From positions 124,001-188,000 of the forward strand of contig NZ_BMWE01000008.1 in NCBI RefSeq assembly GCF_014651075.1: DNA of 64,000 nucleotides, in the 5' to 3' direction. The stretch is from Streptomyces djakartensis (lineage in GTDB: Bacteria > Actinomycetota > Actinomycetes > Streptomycetales > Streptomycetaceae). Numbering within the stretch: position 1 is the stretch's first letter; every line of letters starts with the position of its first letter. A model generated the notes under the pieces. That model was not told the origin of the DNA, did not search any database, and saw only the letters and a program-made list of their open reading frames with translations. Position numbers and translations under genes: made by a program. Below, piece by piece: positions 44,248 through 53,024 of the stretch.

Positions 44248-44871
44248 GTCGGCCGGCTGCCGGAACCGCCGCACTCCGGAGGGAGTCACCACCGCGTGCA
44301 CCGGCCGGTCGTGCGGCTCCTCGGGGACGCGCTCGACGACCTCCGAGTCGTACAGCAGCACCACCAGTGCGGGATGCGCTCCCGCCCGTTCCAGACGCGC
44401 CAGCACACGGTCGTAACTGCCTCCGCCACGCCCCAGCCGCATGCCGCGCGCGTCGACCGCCAGCCCCGGCAGCAGCACGGCGTCCGCGGTGGTCACGGCG
44501 TCCGGGCCGAGGCGCTCGCCCGTGGGCTCGAAGAGGGCCATCCTGCCGCCGTGCCGGACACGCCCGAGCGAGCCCTCACCCTCGTAGCGGCCCCAGTCCA
44601 GGTCGTTGTCGGCGAGCAGGACCGGAAGCAGGACGCGCACGCCCCGGGCGCGTAGCGCGTCAAGCAGCGCGAGCGTCCCCGGCTCACTCCCCACGGAGAC
44701 GTAAGCCGCCACCGTGCCGGCCCGCGCCAACTCCGGCAGCTCCAGCGCCCGCCCGGCCAGCGCGGCCGAGGTTTCCCGCAGGTCATCCGCCGTCAACCTG
44801 TTCCTCACCGCGAGGAACTCCCGCCGCAAACTCCGCTTGTCAGACTCGTGCGGACGTCCGATGTGACGCAT
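44245..44871 (-). CDS. 5-formyltetrahydrofolate cyclo-ligase
   Basis: The product is 208 residues from ATG 44871. Family features: KRSLRREFLAVRNRL, VAAYVSVGSEPGTLALLDAL, and LGRGGGSYDRVLA (ATP/folate loop). It converts 5-formyl-THF to 5,10-methenyl-THF using ATP. Divergent from galU across a 93-base region with a 14-bp palindrome. Confidence 0.92.
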   Translation of the reverse strand: MRHIGRPHESDKRSLRREFLAVRNRLTADDLRETSAALAGRALELPELARAGTVAAYVSVGSEPGTLALLDALRARGVRVLLPVLLADNDLDWGRYEGEGSLGRVRHGGRMALFEPTGERLGPDAVTTADAVLLPGLAVDARGMRLGRGGGSYDRVLARLERAGAHPALVVLLYDSEVVERVPEEPHDRPVHAVVTPSGVRRFRQPAD

Positions 44872-44896
44872 GGGTTGCTCCCGTACCGTGTTAATA

Positions 44897-44910
44897 CGCT
44901 CATATGAGCG
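44897..44910. promoter_or_regulatory. 14-bp palindrome between fthC and galU
   Basis: CGCTCATATGAGCG is a perfect palindrome midway in the divergent gap and lies in AT-rich DNA. It probably binds a dimeric regulator or overlaps a promoter. Confidence 0.45.
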
Positions 44911-44964
44911 CCTTTGAACCGGAGTCACAGGTTCCGCCCAAAGGCACCGGATATGGTGGCGTGC

Positions 44965-45891
44965 ATGACTCAGTCGCACCCTCGGATCAGCAAGGCTGTC
45001 ATTCCCGCAGCAGGCCTCGGCACCCGGTTCCTGCCGGCCACCAAAGCCACTCCCAAGGAGATGCTGCCGGTCGTCGACAAGCCGGCGATCCAGTACGTGG
45101 TCGAGGAGGCCGTCGCCGCGGGTCTCGACGACGTCCTCATGGTGACGGGCCGTAACAAGCGCCCCCTCGAGGACCACTTCGACCGCAACTACGAGCTGGA
45201 GTCCGCCCTCGAGAAGAAGGGCGACGAGAAGCGCCTCGCCAAGGTGCAGGAGTCCAGCGACCTCGCGATGATCCACTACGTCCGCCAGGGCGACCCCAGG
45301 GGCCTCGGCCACGCCGTCCTGTGCGCCGCCCCGCACGTGGGCGACGAGCCCTTCGCCGTCCTCCTCGGGGACGACCTGATCGACCCCCGCGACCCCCTGC
45401 TCAAGCGGATGGTCGAGGTCCAGGAGCAGTGCGGCGGCAGCGTCGTCGCGCTCATGGAGGTCGCCCCGGAGCAGATCCACCTCTACGGCTGCGCGGCCGT
45501 CGAGGCCACCGAGGACAGCGACGTCGTCAAGGTCAGCGGCCTCGTGGAGAAGCCCGACCCGGCCGACGCCCCGTCCAACTACGCGATCATCGGCCGTTAC
45601 GTCCTCGACCCGAACATCTTCGACATCCTGCGCAAGACCGAGCCCGGCCGCGGCGGCGAGATCCAGCTCACCGACGCCCTCCAGCAGCTCGCCGCCACGC
45701 ACACATCAGCGGCTACCGCCGCGGAGAAGATCGGCGGCCCGGTGCACGGCGTCGTCTTCAAGGGCCGCCGCTATGACACCGGCGACCGCGGCGACTACCT
45801 GCGTGCCATCGTCCGCCTCGCGTGCGAACGTGAAGACCTGGGCCCGGACTTCCGGACCTGGCTTCGCAGTTACGTAGCCGAGGAGATGTAA
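44965..45891 (+). CDS. galU: UTP-glucose-1-phosphate uridylyltransferase
   Basis: The product is 308 residues from ATG 44965. Nucleotidyltransferase landmarks: AVIPAAGLGTRFLPATKATPKEM (quoted in part) with the GxGTRxLPxTK nucleotide motif, PAIQYVVEEAVAAG, and LLGDDLI. It makes UDP-glucose for polysaccharides, teichoic-acid and trehalose synthesis. Four bases before glp, so same operon. Confidence 0.96.
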   Translation: MTQSHPRISKAVIPAAGLGTRFLPATKATPKEMLPVVDKPAIQYVVEEAVAAGLDDVLMVTGRNKRPLEDHFDRNYELESALEKKGDEKRLAKVQESSDLAMIHYVRQGDPRGLGHAVLCAAPHVGDEPFAVLLGDDLIDPRDPLLKRMVEVQEQCGGSVVALMEVAPEQIHLYGCAAVEATEDSDVVKVSGLVEKPDPADAPSNYAIIGRYVLDPNIFDILRKTEPGRGGEIQLTDALQQLAATHTSAATAAEKIGGPVHGVVFKGRRYDTGDRGDYLRAIVRLACEREDLGPDFRTWLRSYVAEEM

Positions 45892-45895
45892 CACG

Positions 45896-47236
45896 TTGAG
45901 CAGCGCCGCGCCCCACGTCACGGGCCAGGACCACTCGGGCCCCGACCACCTCTGGTCGGTGGACGAGCACCTGGAGGACATCCTCACCACCGTCCGCCCC
46001 CTGGAACCCATCGAGCTGCACCTGCTCGACGCCCAGGGCTGCGTCCTGGTCGACGACATCACGGTGCCCGTGTCCCTGCCGCCGTTCGACAACAGCAGCA
46101 TGGACGGGTACGCGGTGCGGGTCGCCGACGTGGCGGGCGCGAGCGAGGAGTTCCCGGCGGCCCTGGAGGTCGTCGGGGACGTCGCGGCCGGTCACGCCGA
46201 GCCGCTCCACGTGGGCCCCGGCCAGGCCGCCCGCATCATGACCGGCGCCCCGCTGCCACCCGGCGCCGAGACGGTCGTGCCCGTCGAGTGGACCGACGGC
46301 GGCCTCGGCGAGGGCCCGGTGCGCGGCATGCGCGCCCGCACCCTCGGCCCCGAGGGCGCCACCGGGCACGTGCACGTGTACCGGCCGGCCGAGGCCCGCG
46401 CCCACGTCCGCGCACAGGGGAGTGACGTGAAGGCCGGCGACCGCGCCCTGGAGGCGGGGACCGTCCTCGGCCCGCCCCAGATCGCGCTGCTCGCCGCGAT
46501 CGGCCGGGGCACCGTCCGCGTACGCCCCCGCCCCCGCGTGGTCGTGCTCTCCACCGGAAGCGAACTCGTCCAGCCCGACGAGGAGCTGCGCACCGGTCAG
46601 ATCTACGACTCCAACAGCTTCGCCCTCACCGCCGCCGCCCGGGACGCCGGCGCCATCGCCTACCGCGTGGGCGCCGTCGCCGACGACGCCGAGACCCTGC
46701 GCTCCACCATCGAGGACCAGCTGGTCCGCGCCGACCTGATGGTCACCACGGGCGGTGTGAGCGTCGGGGCCTACGACGTCGTCAAGGAGGCCCTCTCCCA
46801 CGTCGGCGACGAGGACGAGCCCGGCAGCGGCGTGGAGTTCCGCAGGCTCGCCATGCAGCCCGGCAAGCCCCAGGGCTTCGGCTCCATCGGCCCCGACCAC
46901 ACCCCGCTGCTGGCCCTGCCCGGCAACCCGGTGTCGTCGTACGTCTCCTTCGAGCTGTTCGTCCGCCCCGCGATCCGCACCCTCATGGGCCTGGACGACG
47001 TCCACCGCCCGGTGACCCGGGCGACCCTGACCACCGACAAGGCGCTGACCAGCCCGAAGGGCCGCCGCCAGTTCCTGCGCGGCGCTTACGCGGACGGACG
47101 GGTCACCCCGGTCGGCGGCGCCGGATCCCACCTGGTCGCGGCCCTCGCCCACGCGGACGCCCTCATCGTCGTCCCCGAGGACACCGAGTCCGTCGAGCCC
47201 GGTACCGAGGTCGAGGTGATCCTGCTCGGCCGATAG
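45896..47236 (+). CDS. glp: Gephyrin-like MoeA protein Glp
   Basis: The product is 446 residues, starting at TTG 45896. MoeA-fold landmarks: [60 protein letters not shown] and [15 protein letters not shown]. It could insert molybdate into molybdopterin. In actinobacteria, however, the MoeA homologue in this gene neighbourhood, near the membrane protein SepX/GlpR, is a cell-division factor that binds FtsZ (Glp of Corynebacterium). The context here (moaC, mog, GNAT, then sepX) fits that assignment. Enzyme activity versus division role cannot be told from sequence alone. Confidence 0.9.
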   Translation: MSSAAPHVTGQDHSGPDHLWSVDEHLEDILTTVRPLEPIELHLLDAQGCVLVDDITVPVSLPPFDNSSMDGYAVRVADVAGASEEFPAALEVVGDVAAGHAEPLHVGPGQAARIMTGAPLPPGAETVVPVEWTDGGLGEGPVRGMRARTLGPEGATGHVHVYRPAEARAHVRAQGSDVKAGDRALEAGTVLGPPQIALLAAIGRGTVRVRPRPRVVVLSTGSELVQPDEELRTGQIYDSNSFALTAAARDAGAIAYRVGAVADDAETLRSTIEDQLVRADLMVTTGGVSVGAYDVVKEALSHVGDEDEPGSGVEFRRLAMQPGKPQGFGSIGPDHTPLLALPGNPVSSYVSFELFVRPAIRTLMGLDDVHRPVTRATLTTDKALTSPKGRRQFLRGAYADGRVTPVGGAGSHLVAALAHADALIVVPEDTESVEPGTEVEVILLGR

Positions 47237-47318
47237 GCCCTGCTTGGCGGTACCGTGTCGCGCACAGCAGGCCCGTGCGCCGCACCGCGACGGGCCCGGA
47301 CCGGGAGCGCCACACAGC

Positions 47319-47828
47319 ATGAGCACGCAGGACCCACCCCCGCAGGACGGCCCCACGCGGGACCGGCTGACGCACATCGACGAGGCGGGCGCCGCCCGCA
47401 TGGTCGACGTGTCGGAGAAGGACGTGACCGCGCGCACCGCCCGCGCCAGCGGACGCGTCCTCGTCTCGCCCCGCGTGATCGAACTGCTGCGCGGCGAGGG
47501 CGTCCCGAAGGGCGACGCCCTCGCGACCGCGCGGATCGCCGGGATCATGGGAGCCAAACGCACCCCCGACCTGATCCCGCTCTGCCACCCGTTGTCGGTG
47601 TCCGGTGTGAAACTGGACCTGTCGGTCGCGGACGACGCCGTGGAGATCCTGGCCACGGTGAGGACGACGGACCGCACGGGCGTCGAGATGGAGGCCCTCA
47701 CCGCGGTCTCCGTCGCCGCCCTCACCGTGATCGACATGGTCAAGGCGGTCGACAAGGGAGCGGTCATCACGGACGTACGGGTGGAGGAGAAGACGGGCGG
47801 CAAGTCGGCCGACTGGAGCAGGGCATGA
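47319..47828 (+). CDS. moaC: Cyclic pyranopterin monophosphate synthase
   Basis: The product is 169 residues from ATG 47319. MoaC landmarks: [58 protein letters not shown], and a C-terminal Lys-rich strand. It converts the MoaA product into cyclic pyranopterin monophosphate in molybdenum cofactor synthesis. Its stop overlaps the mog start by four bases. Confidence 0.96.
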   Translation: MSTQDPPPQDGPTRDRLTHIDEAGAARMVDVSEKDVTARTARASGRVLVSPRVIELLRGEGVPKGDALATARIAGIMGAKRTPDLIPLCHPLSVSGVKLDLSVADDAVEILATVRTTDRTGVEMEALTAVSVAALTVIDMVKAVDKGAVITDVRVEEKTGGKSADWSRA

Positions 47829-48325
47829 CGTACCGGGCTCTCGTCGTCACGGCCTCCAACCGGGCCGCAGCCGGGATCTACGAGGACAAGGGCGGCCCGC
47901 TGATCGCCCACGGCCTGAAGAGCTTCGGCTTCGAGGCCGACGGCCCGCAGGTCGTCCCGGACGGAGACCCCGTGGAGGCGGCTCTGCGCGCCGGCGTCGA
48001 GGCCGGCTACGACGTGATCGTCACCACCGGCGGCACGGGCATCTCGCCGACCGACCGCACCCCCGAGGCTACGCGCCGGGTGATCGACCACGAGGTGCCC
48101 GGCATCGCCGAGGCCATTCGGGCGTTCGGCCGGGAGAAGGTGCCGACCGCGGCGCTCTCCCGGGGCCTGGCCGGAGTGGCCGGAGGGACGCTGATCGTGA
48201 ATCTGCCCGGCTCCAGCGGCGGGGTGAAGGACGGCCTCGCAGTCCTGGAGCCGCTGCTCGTCCACGCCGTCGAGCAGCTCCGCGGCGGCGACCACCCCAG
48301 ACCCGGCAGCGGGGGTGCGAGCTGA
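47825..48325 (+). CDS. mog: MogA/MoaB molybdopterin adenylyltransferase
   Basis: The product is 166 residues. MoCF-binding fold: [40 protein letters not shown] and [16 protein letters not shown]. It adenylates molybdopterin before molybdate insertion. Coupled to moaC through ATGA. Confidence 0.94.
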   Translation: MTYRALVVTASNRAAAGIYEDKGGPLIAHGLKSFGFEADGPQVVPDGDPVEAALRAGVEAGYDVIVTTGGTGISPTDRTPEATRRVIDHEVPGIAEAIRAFGREKVPTAALSRGLAGVAGGTLIVNLPGSSGGVKDGLAVLEPLLVHAVEQLRGGDHPRPGSGGAS

Positions 48326-48351
48326 ACAGCCCATCCTGGCCCGTCGAGCTG

Positions 48352-48969
48352 GTGGACGGCGACGTCGTCCTCAGACCGATAAGGCTGCGCGACCAGCGGG
48401 CCTGGCGCGAGGTCAACCGGCGCAACCGCGACTGGCTGCGCCCCTGGGAAGCGACCATTCCGCCGCCCGTGCCCGGCGGGCCGATGGCGCACCGCCCGAC
48501 CTTCCGCCAGATGGTCCGCCACCTGAGGTCGGAGGCGAACGCCGGCCGGATGCTGCCCTTCGTCATCGAGTACCGGGGGCAGCTGGTCGGGCAGTTGACG
48601 GTCGCGGGGATCACCTGGGGCTCGATGTGCTCGGGGCACGTCGGTTACTGGGTGGACGAGGCGGTGGCCGGGCGCGGTGTGATGCCGACGTCCGTGGCGC
48701 TCGTCGTCGACCACTGTTTCCGCACCGTCGGGCTGCACCGCATCGAGGTCTGCATTCGCCCCGAGAACGGGCCCAGCCGCCGGGTCGTGGAGAAACTCGG
48801 ATTCCGCGAGGAGGGCCTGCGCCCCCGTTATCTCCACATCGACGGGGCCTGGCGCGACCACCTGGTCTTCGCCCTCACGGCGGAGGAGGTGCCGGACGGG
48901 TTGCTGAGGCGCTGGCACCGGGCCCGCTCGCAGAGTGATCCCGGAATCCGGCACCACCCCGGTAATTGA
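48352..48969 (+). CDS. RimJ/RimL-type GNAT acetyltransferase
   Basis: The product is 205 residues from GTG 48352; an in-frame CTG at 48322 overlapping the mog stop would add ten residues ([10 protein letters not shown]) and fits the family better. Landmarks: VVLRPIRLRDQRAWREVNRR, GYWVDEAVAGRGVMPTSVAL and VVEKLGFREEGLRPRYLHIDG. It acetylates ribosomal-protein or other amino termini. Its place between mog and sepX is conserved in Streptomyces as far as I recall. Confidence 0.88.
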   Translation: MDGDVVLRPIRLRDQRAWREVNRRNRDWLRPWEATIPPPVPGGPMAHRPTFRQMVRHLRSEANAGRMLPFVIEYRGQLVGQLTVAGITWGSMCSGHVGYWVDEAVAGRGVMPTSVALVVDHCFRTVGLHRIEVCIRPENGPSRRVVEKLGFREEGLRPRYLHIDGAWRDHLVFALTAEEVPDGLLRRWHRARSQSDPGIRHHPGN

Positions 48970-49141
48970 ATGTATGTTCGAAATTGATCGACTGATGACC
49001 GTCTCAGGGCATTGAATTTTGGGCCTGAGCGGTCTGGTGATCGCATCGGTCGCAAAAAAAGTTCGAAATATCAGCCAGATCGTGCGACACACCGGCCCAA
49101 TTGGCAGATGGCCTCAAGCAAACCCCTCTACGGTGTGAGGC
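48970..49141. promoter_or_regulatory. AT-rich region before sepX
   Basis: These 172 bases are AT-rich for this genome. GTTCGAAAT occurs twice in direct orientation (48976-48984, 49061-49069), and CTCAGG/CCTGAG arms lie at 49003 and 49024. It is a candidate separate, developmentally controlled promoter for sepX. Confidence 0.45.
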
Positions 49142-50323
49142 GTGAGCAGCAGCGGCCTCATCTACGCAGTCATTGTCGGGGCCTGGGCCGCCTACTTGGT
49201 GCCGATGTGGCTCCGTAGGCAGGACGAGCTGAACGAGGCCCGTCCGACGGAACGCTTCAGCACCGCCATCCGGCTGCTGTCCGGACGGGCGGGGATGGAG
49301 CGCCGGTACGCCAAGGACCTGCGGGCGCGCTCCACCGACGAGGGGGAGCGGGACGCCGACGACCTGGACGCCGTCACCGATTCGGTGGACGTCCGGGCCT
49401 TCGCCGTGTCCAAGACCCGTCCGCACACCCAGGCGCCCGTACCGTCTCCCGCCTCCGAGCAGCCGGCCCGCCCGGCGCCCGCACCGGACGCGGCTGATGC
49501 GGAGAGCCCGCGGGGCCGGGTGCCCGCCGCCAGGCGCGGCCCGTCGCCGCAGGCGGCCCGGGCGGCCGCGGCGCGAGCCCAGCGCTCGAAGGTGCTCGCG
49601 CGCCGTCGGCGCACCACCACCGTGCTGTTCCTTGCCTTCACCCTGGGCGCGATCGTCGCGGCGGTCGGAGGCCTCGCGTTCCTGTGGGCCCCGGGTGTGC
49701 CCGCCGTCCTGCTCAGCGTGTACATCGCGTACCTGCGCGCCCAGGAGCGCCGCCGCTTCACCTACCTGATGGACCGCCGCCGGGCCGAGGCCGCCGCCCA
49801 GCGGCTGCGGGAACGGCAGCGCCAGCCGCGTCGGCGCGCCTCCGTCGACGAGCAGGCCGACGAACCGGAGGAGGGCCCCGAGCCGGCCGCCGACCCCGGA
49901 TTGTCGGCCCTCGCGGCGGACCGCCGCGCACTCGTCGAGCAGACCGACCACGCCGAGTGGGTCGACCAGCAGCGCGAGCGGCAGCGGCGGCCGGGGCAGG
50001 GCGACAGCTGGGAGCCGGTGCCGGTGCCCCTGCCGACCTACGTGACCGCACCCGTCGCCCCCCGGGCCACCAGCGACGTGGACCTCGGGGCACCCGACAC
50101 CTGGAGCTCGGCGCGGTCGAGCGCGGTCGCACCGGACGCGGAGCAGGGGGCCGATGCCGTGGATCCGGCCGAGACGGACCCCCGCTCGCAGGAGAGCACG
50201 GACGACGACGGGCGGGGTGACGCCCGCCGCGCGGCCTCCGCACGGCGGGCACGAGAGCGCGGCCGCACGCCTCTGTTCGACCAGTACGAGGACGGGGACC
50301 GGCCCCGGGCCGCCAACGAGTAG
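49142..50323 (+). CDS. sepX: Divisome membrane protein SepX/GlpR
   Basis: The product is 393 residues from GTG 49142. A membrane helix at the very N-terminus (LIYAVIVGAWAAYLVPMWLR) is followed by a long charged, Pro/Ala-rich cytoplasmic region. Two adjoining helices (about 165-200: TTVLFLAFTLGAIVAAVGGL, then FLWAPGVPAVLLSVYIAYL) lead to an Arg-rich and acidic disordered tail. This layout is that of SepX (Streptomyces) / GlpR (Corynebacterium), the membrane partner of the Glp protein encoded 1.9 kb upstream. It is needed for vegetative and sporulation septation. Confidence 0.88.
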   Translation: MSSSGLIYAVIVGAWAAYLVPMWLRRQDELNEARPTERFSTAIRLLSGRAGMERRYAKDLRARSTDEGERDADDLDAVTDSVDVRAFAVSKTRPHTQAPVPSPASEQPARPAPAPDAADAESPRGRVPAARRGPSPQAARAAAARAQRSKVLARRRRTTTVLFLAFTLGAIVAAVGGLAFLWAPGVPAVLLSVYIAYLRAQERRRFTYLMDRRRAEAAAQRLRERQRQPRRRASVDEQADEPEEGPEPAADPGLSALAADRRALVEQTDHAEWVDQQRERQRRPGQGDSWEPVPVPLPTYVTAPVAPRATSDVDLGAPDTWSSARSSAVAPDAEQGADAVDPAETDPRSQESTDDDGRGDARRAASARRARERGRTPLFDQYEDGDRPRAANE

Positions 50324-50406
50324 ACCCGCGAAACCGCAGGTGGCCACCCCTGGGGAACGGATTTCCAAGCAGGCCGATCGGGGTGCTACAGTTTCACTCG
50401 TTGCAA

Positions 50407-50480
50407 GGGCCTGTGGCGCAGTCCGGTAGCGCACCTCGTTCGCATCGAGGGGGCCAGGGGTTCAAATCCCCTCAGGTCCA
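50407..50480 (+). tRNA. tRNA-Ala (anticodon CGC)
   Basis: A 74-nt cloverleaf: acceptor GGGCCTG/CAGGTCC with one G-U pair, anticodon stem CCTCG/CGAGG with loop TTCGCAT (anticodon CGC), T arm GGGG-TTCAAAT-CCCC. CCA is not encoded. No integrated element adjoins it. It reads GCG. Confidence 0.93.
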
Positions 50481-50487
50481 CGCAGCT

Positions 50488-50522
50488 CAGAGCCCCGGTC
50501 GGGATCCCCGACCGGGGCTCTG
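50488..50522 (+). terminator. tRNA-Ala terminator
   Basis: CAGAGCCCCGGTCGGG and its exact inverse form a 16-bp stem around ATC, eight bases after the tRNA. Confidence 0.8.
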
Positions 50523-50530
50523 ACGTATGT

Positions 50531-51022
50531 TCAGCGCCGCGGGTGGCGCAGGCTCTTGGCGAAGCAGCGGCTGTCGTCGTAGTGGCGGTAGTAGCCGAAC
50601 TTGGCGCACGGCTCGTAGCCGCTGGACATGTACAGGCCTATGGCCTCCGGCTGCTTCAGGCCGGTCTCCAGGACCATGCGGACGCGGCCGGCCGTGCGGG
50701 CGTCCTCCTCCAGGGCGGCCAGGATGCGGCGGGCGAGGCCCCGGCCGCGCATCTGCTCGATCACGTACATGCGCTTGAGCTCGGCGTCACCGTCCAGGTT
50801 GCCCTCGCCGTTCGCGTCCTGGGTGCGCCAGCCGCCCGAGGCGACGGGGCTGCCGAACTCGTCGTACGCGATCAGGTAGATGCCGTGCGGCGGCTCGAAG
50901 TCCGACACGGCCATGACCGTGGCGTCGCCGGCGTCGCCATAGCGGACGGCGTACTCGGCCTGGACCTGGTCGTTCAGTTTCACGGCGTCGGGGTGGTCGA
51001 AAGAGACCCGGCGTATATGCAT
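50531..51022 (-). CDS. GNAT acetyltransferase
   Basis: The product is 163 residues from ATG 51022. GNAT landmarks: RMYVIEQMRGRGLARRILAAL (quoted in full here as two halves RMYVIEQMRG and RGLARRILAAL) for acetyl-CoA binding, then MVLETGLKQPEAIGLYMSSG. Substrate unknown. It reads toward the tRNA-Ala terminator hairpin. Confidence 0.85.
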   Translation of the reverse strand: MHIRRVSFDHPDAVKLNDQVQAEYAVRYGDAGDATVMAVSDFEPPHGIYLIAYDEFGSPVASGGWRTQDANGEGNLDGDAELKRMYVIEQMRGRGLARRILAALEEDARTAGRVRMVLETGLKQPEAIGLYMSSGYEPCAKFGYYRHYDDSRCFAKSLRHPRR

Positions 51023-51444
51023 GGTCTGTACCGTATGCCAGCCACGGGCGCCGCTCGCCGGGTCCCACGTGATGCGAAGGCCGATTTTTCTTGCCGTCAA
51101 GGCGTCACGTGAATATGGTCTTGGCGATTGTAGAGAATTGTGATTTCGCTCTACCGAATTCCGCTACGGCGTCAAAGGGCGATAACCGGATTTCGCCGGT
51201 GACGCCGATGTGATCATGTCCGGCGGTGGAAGCGCAGTCGGCGGATCGGCACCCCGGAGGCCAGATGAGACCAGGTTCGGCCGCCAGGGCCACCGGTCCC
51301 ACCCGGCGTTCCAGACCGACCCGGGGCCGGCCCAGCCCTTATTGACCTGACGGGAATTCTGTCAGGCGGGCGGGCGGCGGAGGCGGGGAGCACAGGCGAG
51401 GGCGTATCGCGTAACGTACGTCGGCAGCCTATGAGGAGAGTGTT
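51023..51444. other. Intergenic region before xth
   Basis: No gene can be supported in these 422 bases. An AT-rich patch at 51110-51170 is a probable promoter area for the upstream GNAT gene. TTGACC at 51343 overlaps CCTGAC-N9-GTCAGG (51346-51366), a palindrome that may control xth; GAGGAG at 51433 is the xth ribosome binding site. Confidence 0.5.
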
Positions 51445-52248
51445 TTGCTGACGGTGACCTCTGTGAATGTGAACGGGTTGCGTGCCGCCGCGAAGAAGGG
51501 CTTCGTGGAGTGGCTCGCGCAGACGGAAGCCGATGTGCTGTGTCTCCAGGAGGTGCGCGCCGAGCCGGAGCAGTTGCCCGAGCACGTCCGCGCCCCCGAG
51601 GGGTGGCATGTGGTGCACGCGCCGGCCGCCGCCAAGGGACGGGCCGGGGTGTCGCTGTACAGCCGGCGGGAGCCCGACCGGATCCGGATCGGTTTCGGCT
51701 CGGAGGAGTTCGACGGCAGCGGACGGTACGTGGAGGTCGACCTGCCCGGCGTCACCGTCGCCTCCCTGTATCTGCCCTCGGGTGAGGTCGGCACCGAGCG
51801 GCAGGACGAGAAGGAGCGCTTCATGGGCGAGTTCCTCGCCTACCTGAAGGGGCTCCGGGAGCGGGCCGCCGCCGACGGCCGTGAGGTGCTCGTCTGCGGC
51901 GACTGGAACATCGCCCACCAGCAGGCGGACCTCAAGAACTGGCGCGGCAACCAGAAGAACTCCGGCTTCCTGCCCGAGGAGCGGGAGTGGCTCTCCCGCG
52001 TCCTCGAGCCGGCCGACGGCGGCTATGTCGACGTCGTGCGCGCCCTGCACCCGGGCGTCGAGGGGCCGTACTCGTGGTGGTCGTACCGGGGGCGGGCCTT
52101 CGACAACGACACGGGATGGCGCATCGACCTGCACGTCGCGACGCCCGGGCTCGCCGGGCGGGCGGTCAAGGGATTCGTGGAGCGGGCCGCCACACATGGC
52201 GAGCGGTGGTCCGATCACGCGCCGGTGACCGTGGTCTACGACCGGTAG
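51445..52248 (+). CDS. xth: Exodeoxyribonuclease III
   Basis: The product is 267 residues from TTG 51445, with GAGGAG seven bases upstream. Endonuclease/exonuclease/phosphatase motifs: TSVNVNGLRAA, LCLQEVRAEPEQ (catalytic Glu), CGDWNIAHQQADL, WWSYRGRAFDNDTGWRID and ERWSDHAPV (catalytic Asp-His). AP endonuclease for base excision repair. Confidence 0.95.
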   Translation: MLTVTSVNVNGLRAAAKKGFVEWLAQTEADVLCLQEVRAEPEQLPEHVRAPEGWHVVHAPAAAKGRAGVSLYSRREPDRIRIGFGSEEFDGSGRYVEVDLPGVTVASLYLPSGEVGTERQDEKERFMGEFLAYLKGLRERAAADGREVLVCGDWNIAHQQADLKNWRGNQKNSGFLPEEREWLSRVLEPADGGYVDVVRALHPGVEGPYSWWSYRGRAFDNDTGWRIDLHVATPGLAGRAVKGFVERAATHGERWSDHAPVTVVYDR

Positions 52249-52252
52249 ACGG

Positions 52253-52894
52253 TCACGGCCTGCGCATCCGCCGGTCCAGCGCCAGCGACAGCTCCGCCTC
52301 CACCACGCTCCGTGCCAGCGGGCGCAGCCGGGGCAGGTCGTCCGCGGCGGCGTGGCGCAGGATCAGGTCCGTGAAGAGTTCGGCCAGGGCGTCGGCGTGG
52401 GTGCGGACCTGCTTGGCCGTGTCGAGGACCTCGGTCAGAGGGATGCCCTCGCGGACCAGGGCCGAGGAGACGTCCAGCAGGCGGCGGCTGATGTGGACGA
52501 TCTCGCCGCCGTCGGTGCCGAGGTAGCCGAGCTCCATCGCGGTGGCGAGGTTCTCGGGGGTGGCCTCGCCCGCGAAGTGGTCGGCGAGTTCCTCGGGGGT
52601 GAGGTGGACCGGCTCCTCCTCGGTGGGGGCGCCGACGCCGAGCAGGTCCCCGACGTCCCGGCCGTGGCCGAAGGCCTCCGCCAGGTCCGCGATGCCGCTG
52701 AGGGTGTGGCCGCGTTCCAGCAGGGCCGTGATCGTGCGCAGCCGGGCCAGGTGGCCGTCGTCGTACCAGGCGATGCGGCCCTCGCGGCGGGGCGGCGGGA
52801 GCAGCTTGCGTTCACGGTAGAAGCGCAGGGTGCGCACTGTGATCCCGGCCAGGCGGGCCAGCTCTTCCATGCGGTATTCACGCTTCTCGGCCAC
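52253..52894 (-). CDS. MerR-family regulator
   Basis: The product is 213 residues, GTG start. MerR N-terminal domain: MEELARLAGITVRTLRFYRE, then REGRIAWYDDGHLARLRTI. The long C-terminal region (about 90-213) lacks Cys metal ligands, so an organic inducer is more likely than a metal. It is divergent from the monooxygenase-hydrolase-SDR cassette, with a 20-bp palindrome in between. Confidence 0.9.
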   Translation of the reverse strand: MAEKREYRMEELARLAGITVRTLRFYRERKLLPPPRREGRIAWYDDGHLARLRTITALLERGHTLSGIADLAEAFGHGRDVGDLLGVGAPTEEEPVHLTPEELADHFAGEATPENLATAMELGYLGTDGGEIVHISRRLLDVSSALVREGIPLTEVLDTAKQVRTHADALAELFTDLILRHAAADDLPRLRPLARSVVEAELSLALDRRMRRP

Positions 52895-52976
52895 CTGGGC
52901 ACCCTAAGGCGTACGGCGGGTAACTTCCGTCTCCCGCCCCCTACCCGTCAGTACGCCGCTGCCCTAGTCTCCCAAT

Positions 52977-52996
52977 GCGCCAGTGTTCACTGGCGC
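52977..52996. promoter_or_regulatory. Palindromic operator between merR and monooxygenase
   Basis: GCGCCAGTG-TT-CACTGGCGC is a perfect inverted repeat of 9-bp arms 29 bases before the monooxygenase ATG. Its place fits a MerR operator on an over-spaced promoter. Confidence 0.65.
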
Positions 52997-53024
52997 GGTT
53001 CTTGTGGTGTGTGGAGGTGTCGGC

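Noticed and set aside
50407..50480. tRNA-Ala as attachment site
   Set aside because: Flanked by ordinary core genes; no integrase or duplicate of the tRNA end.
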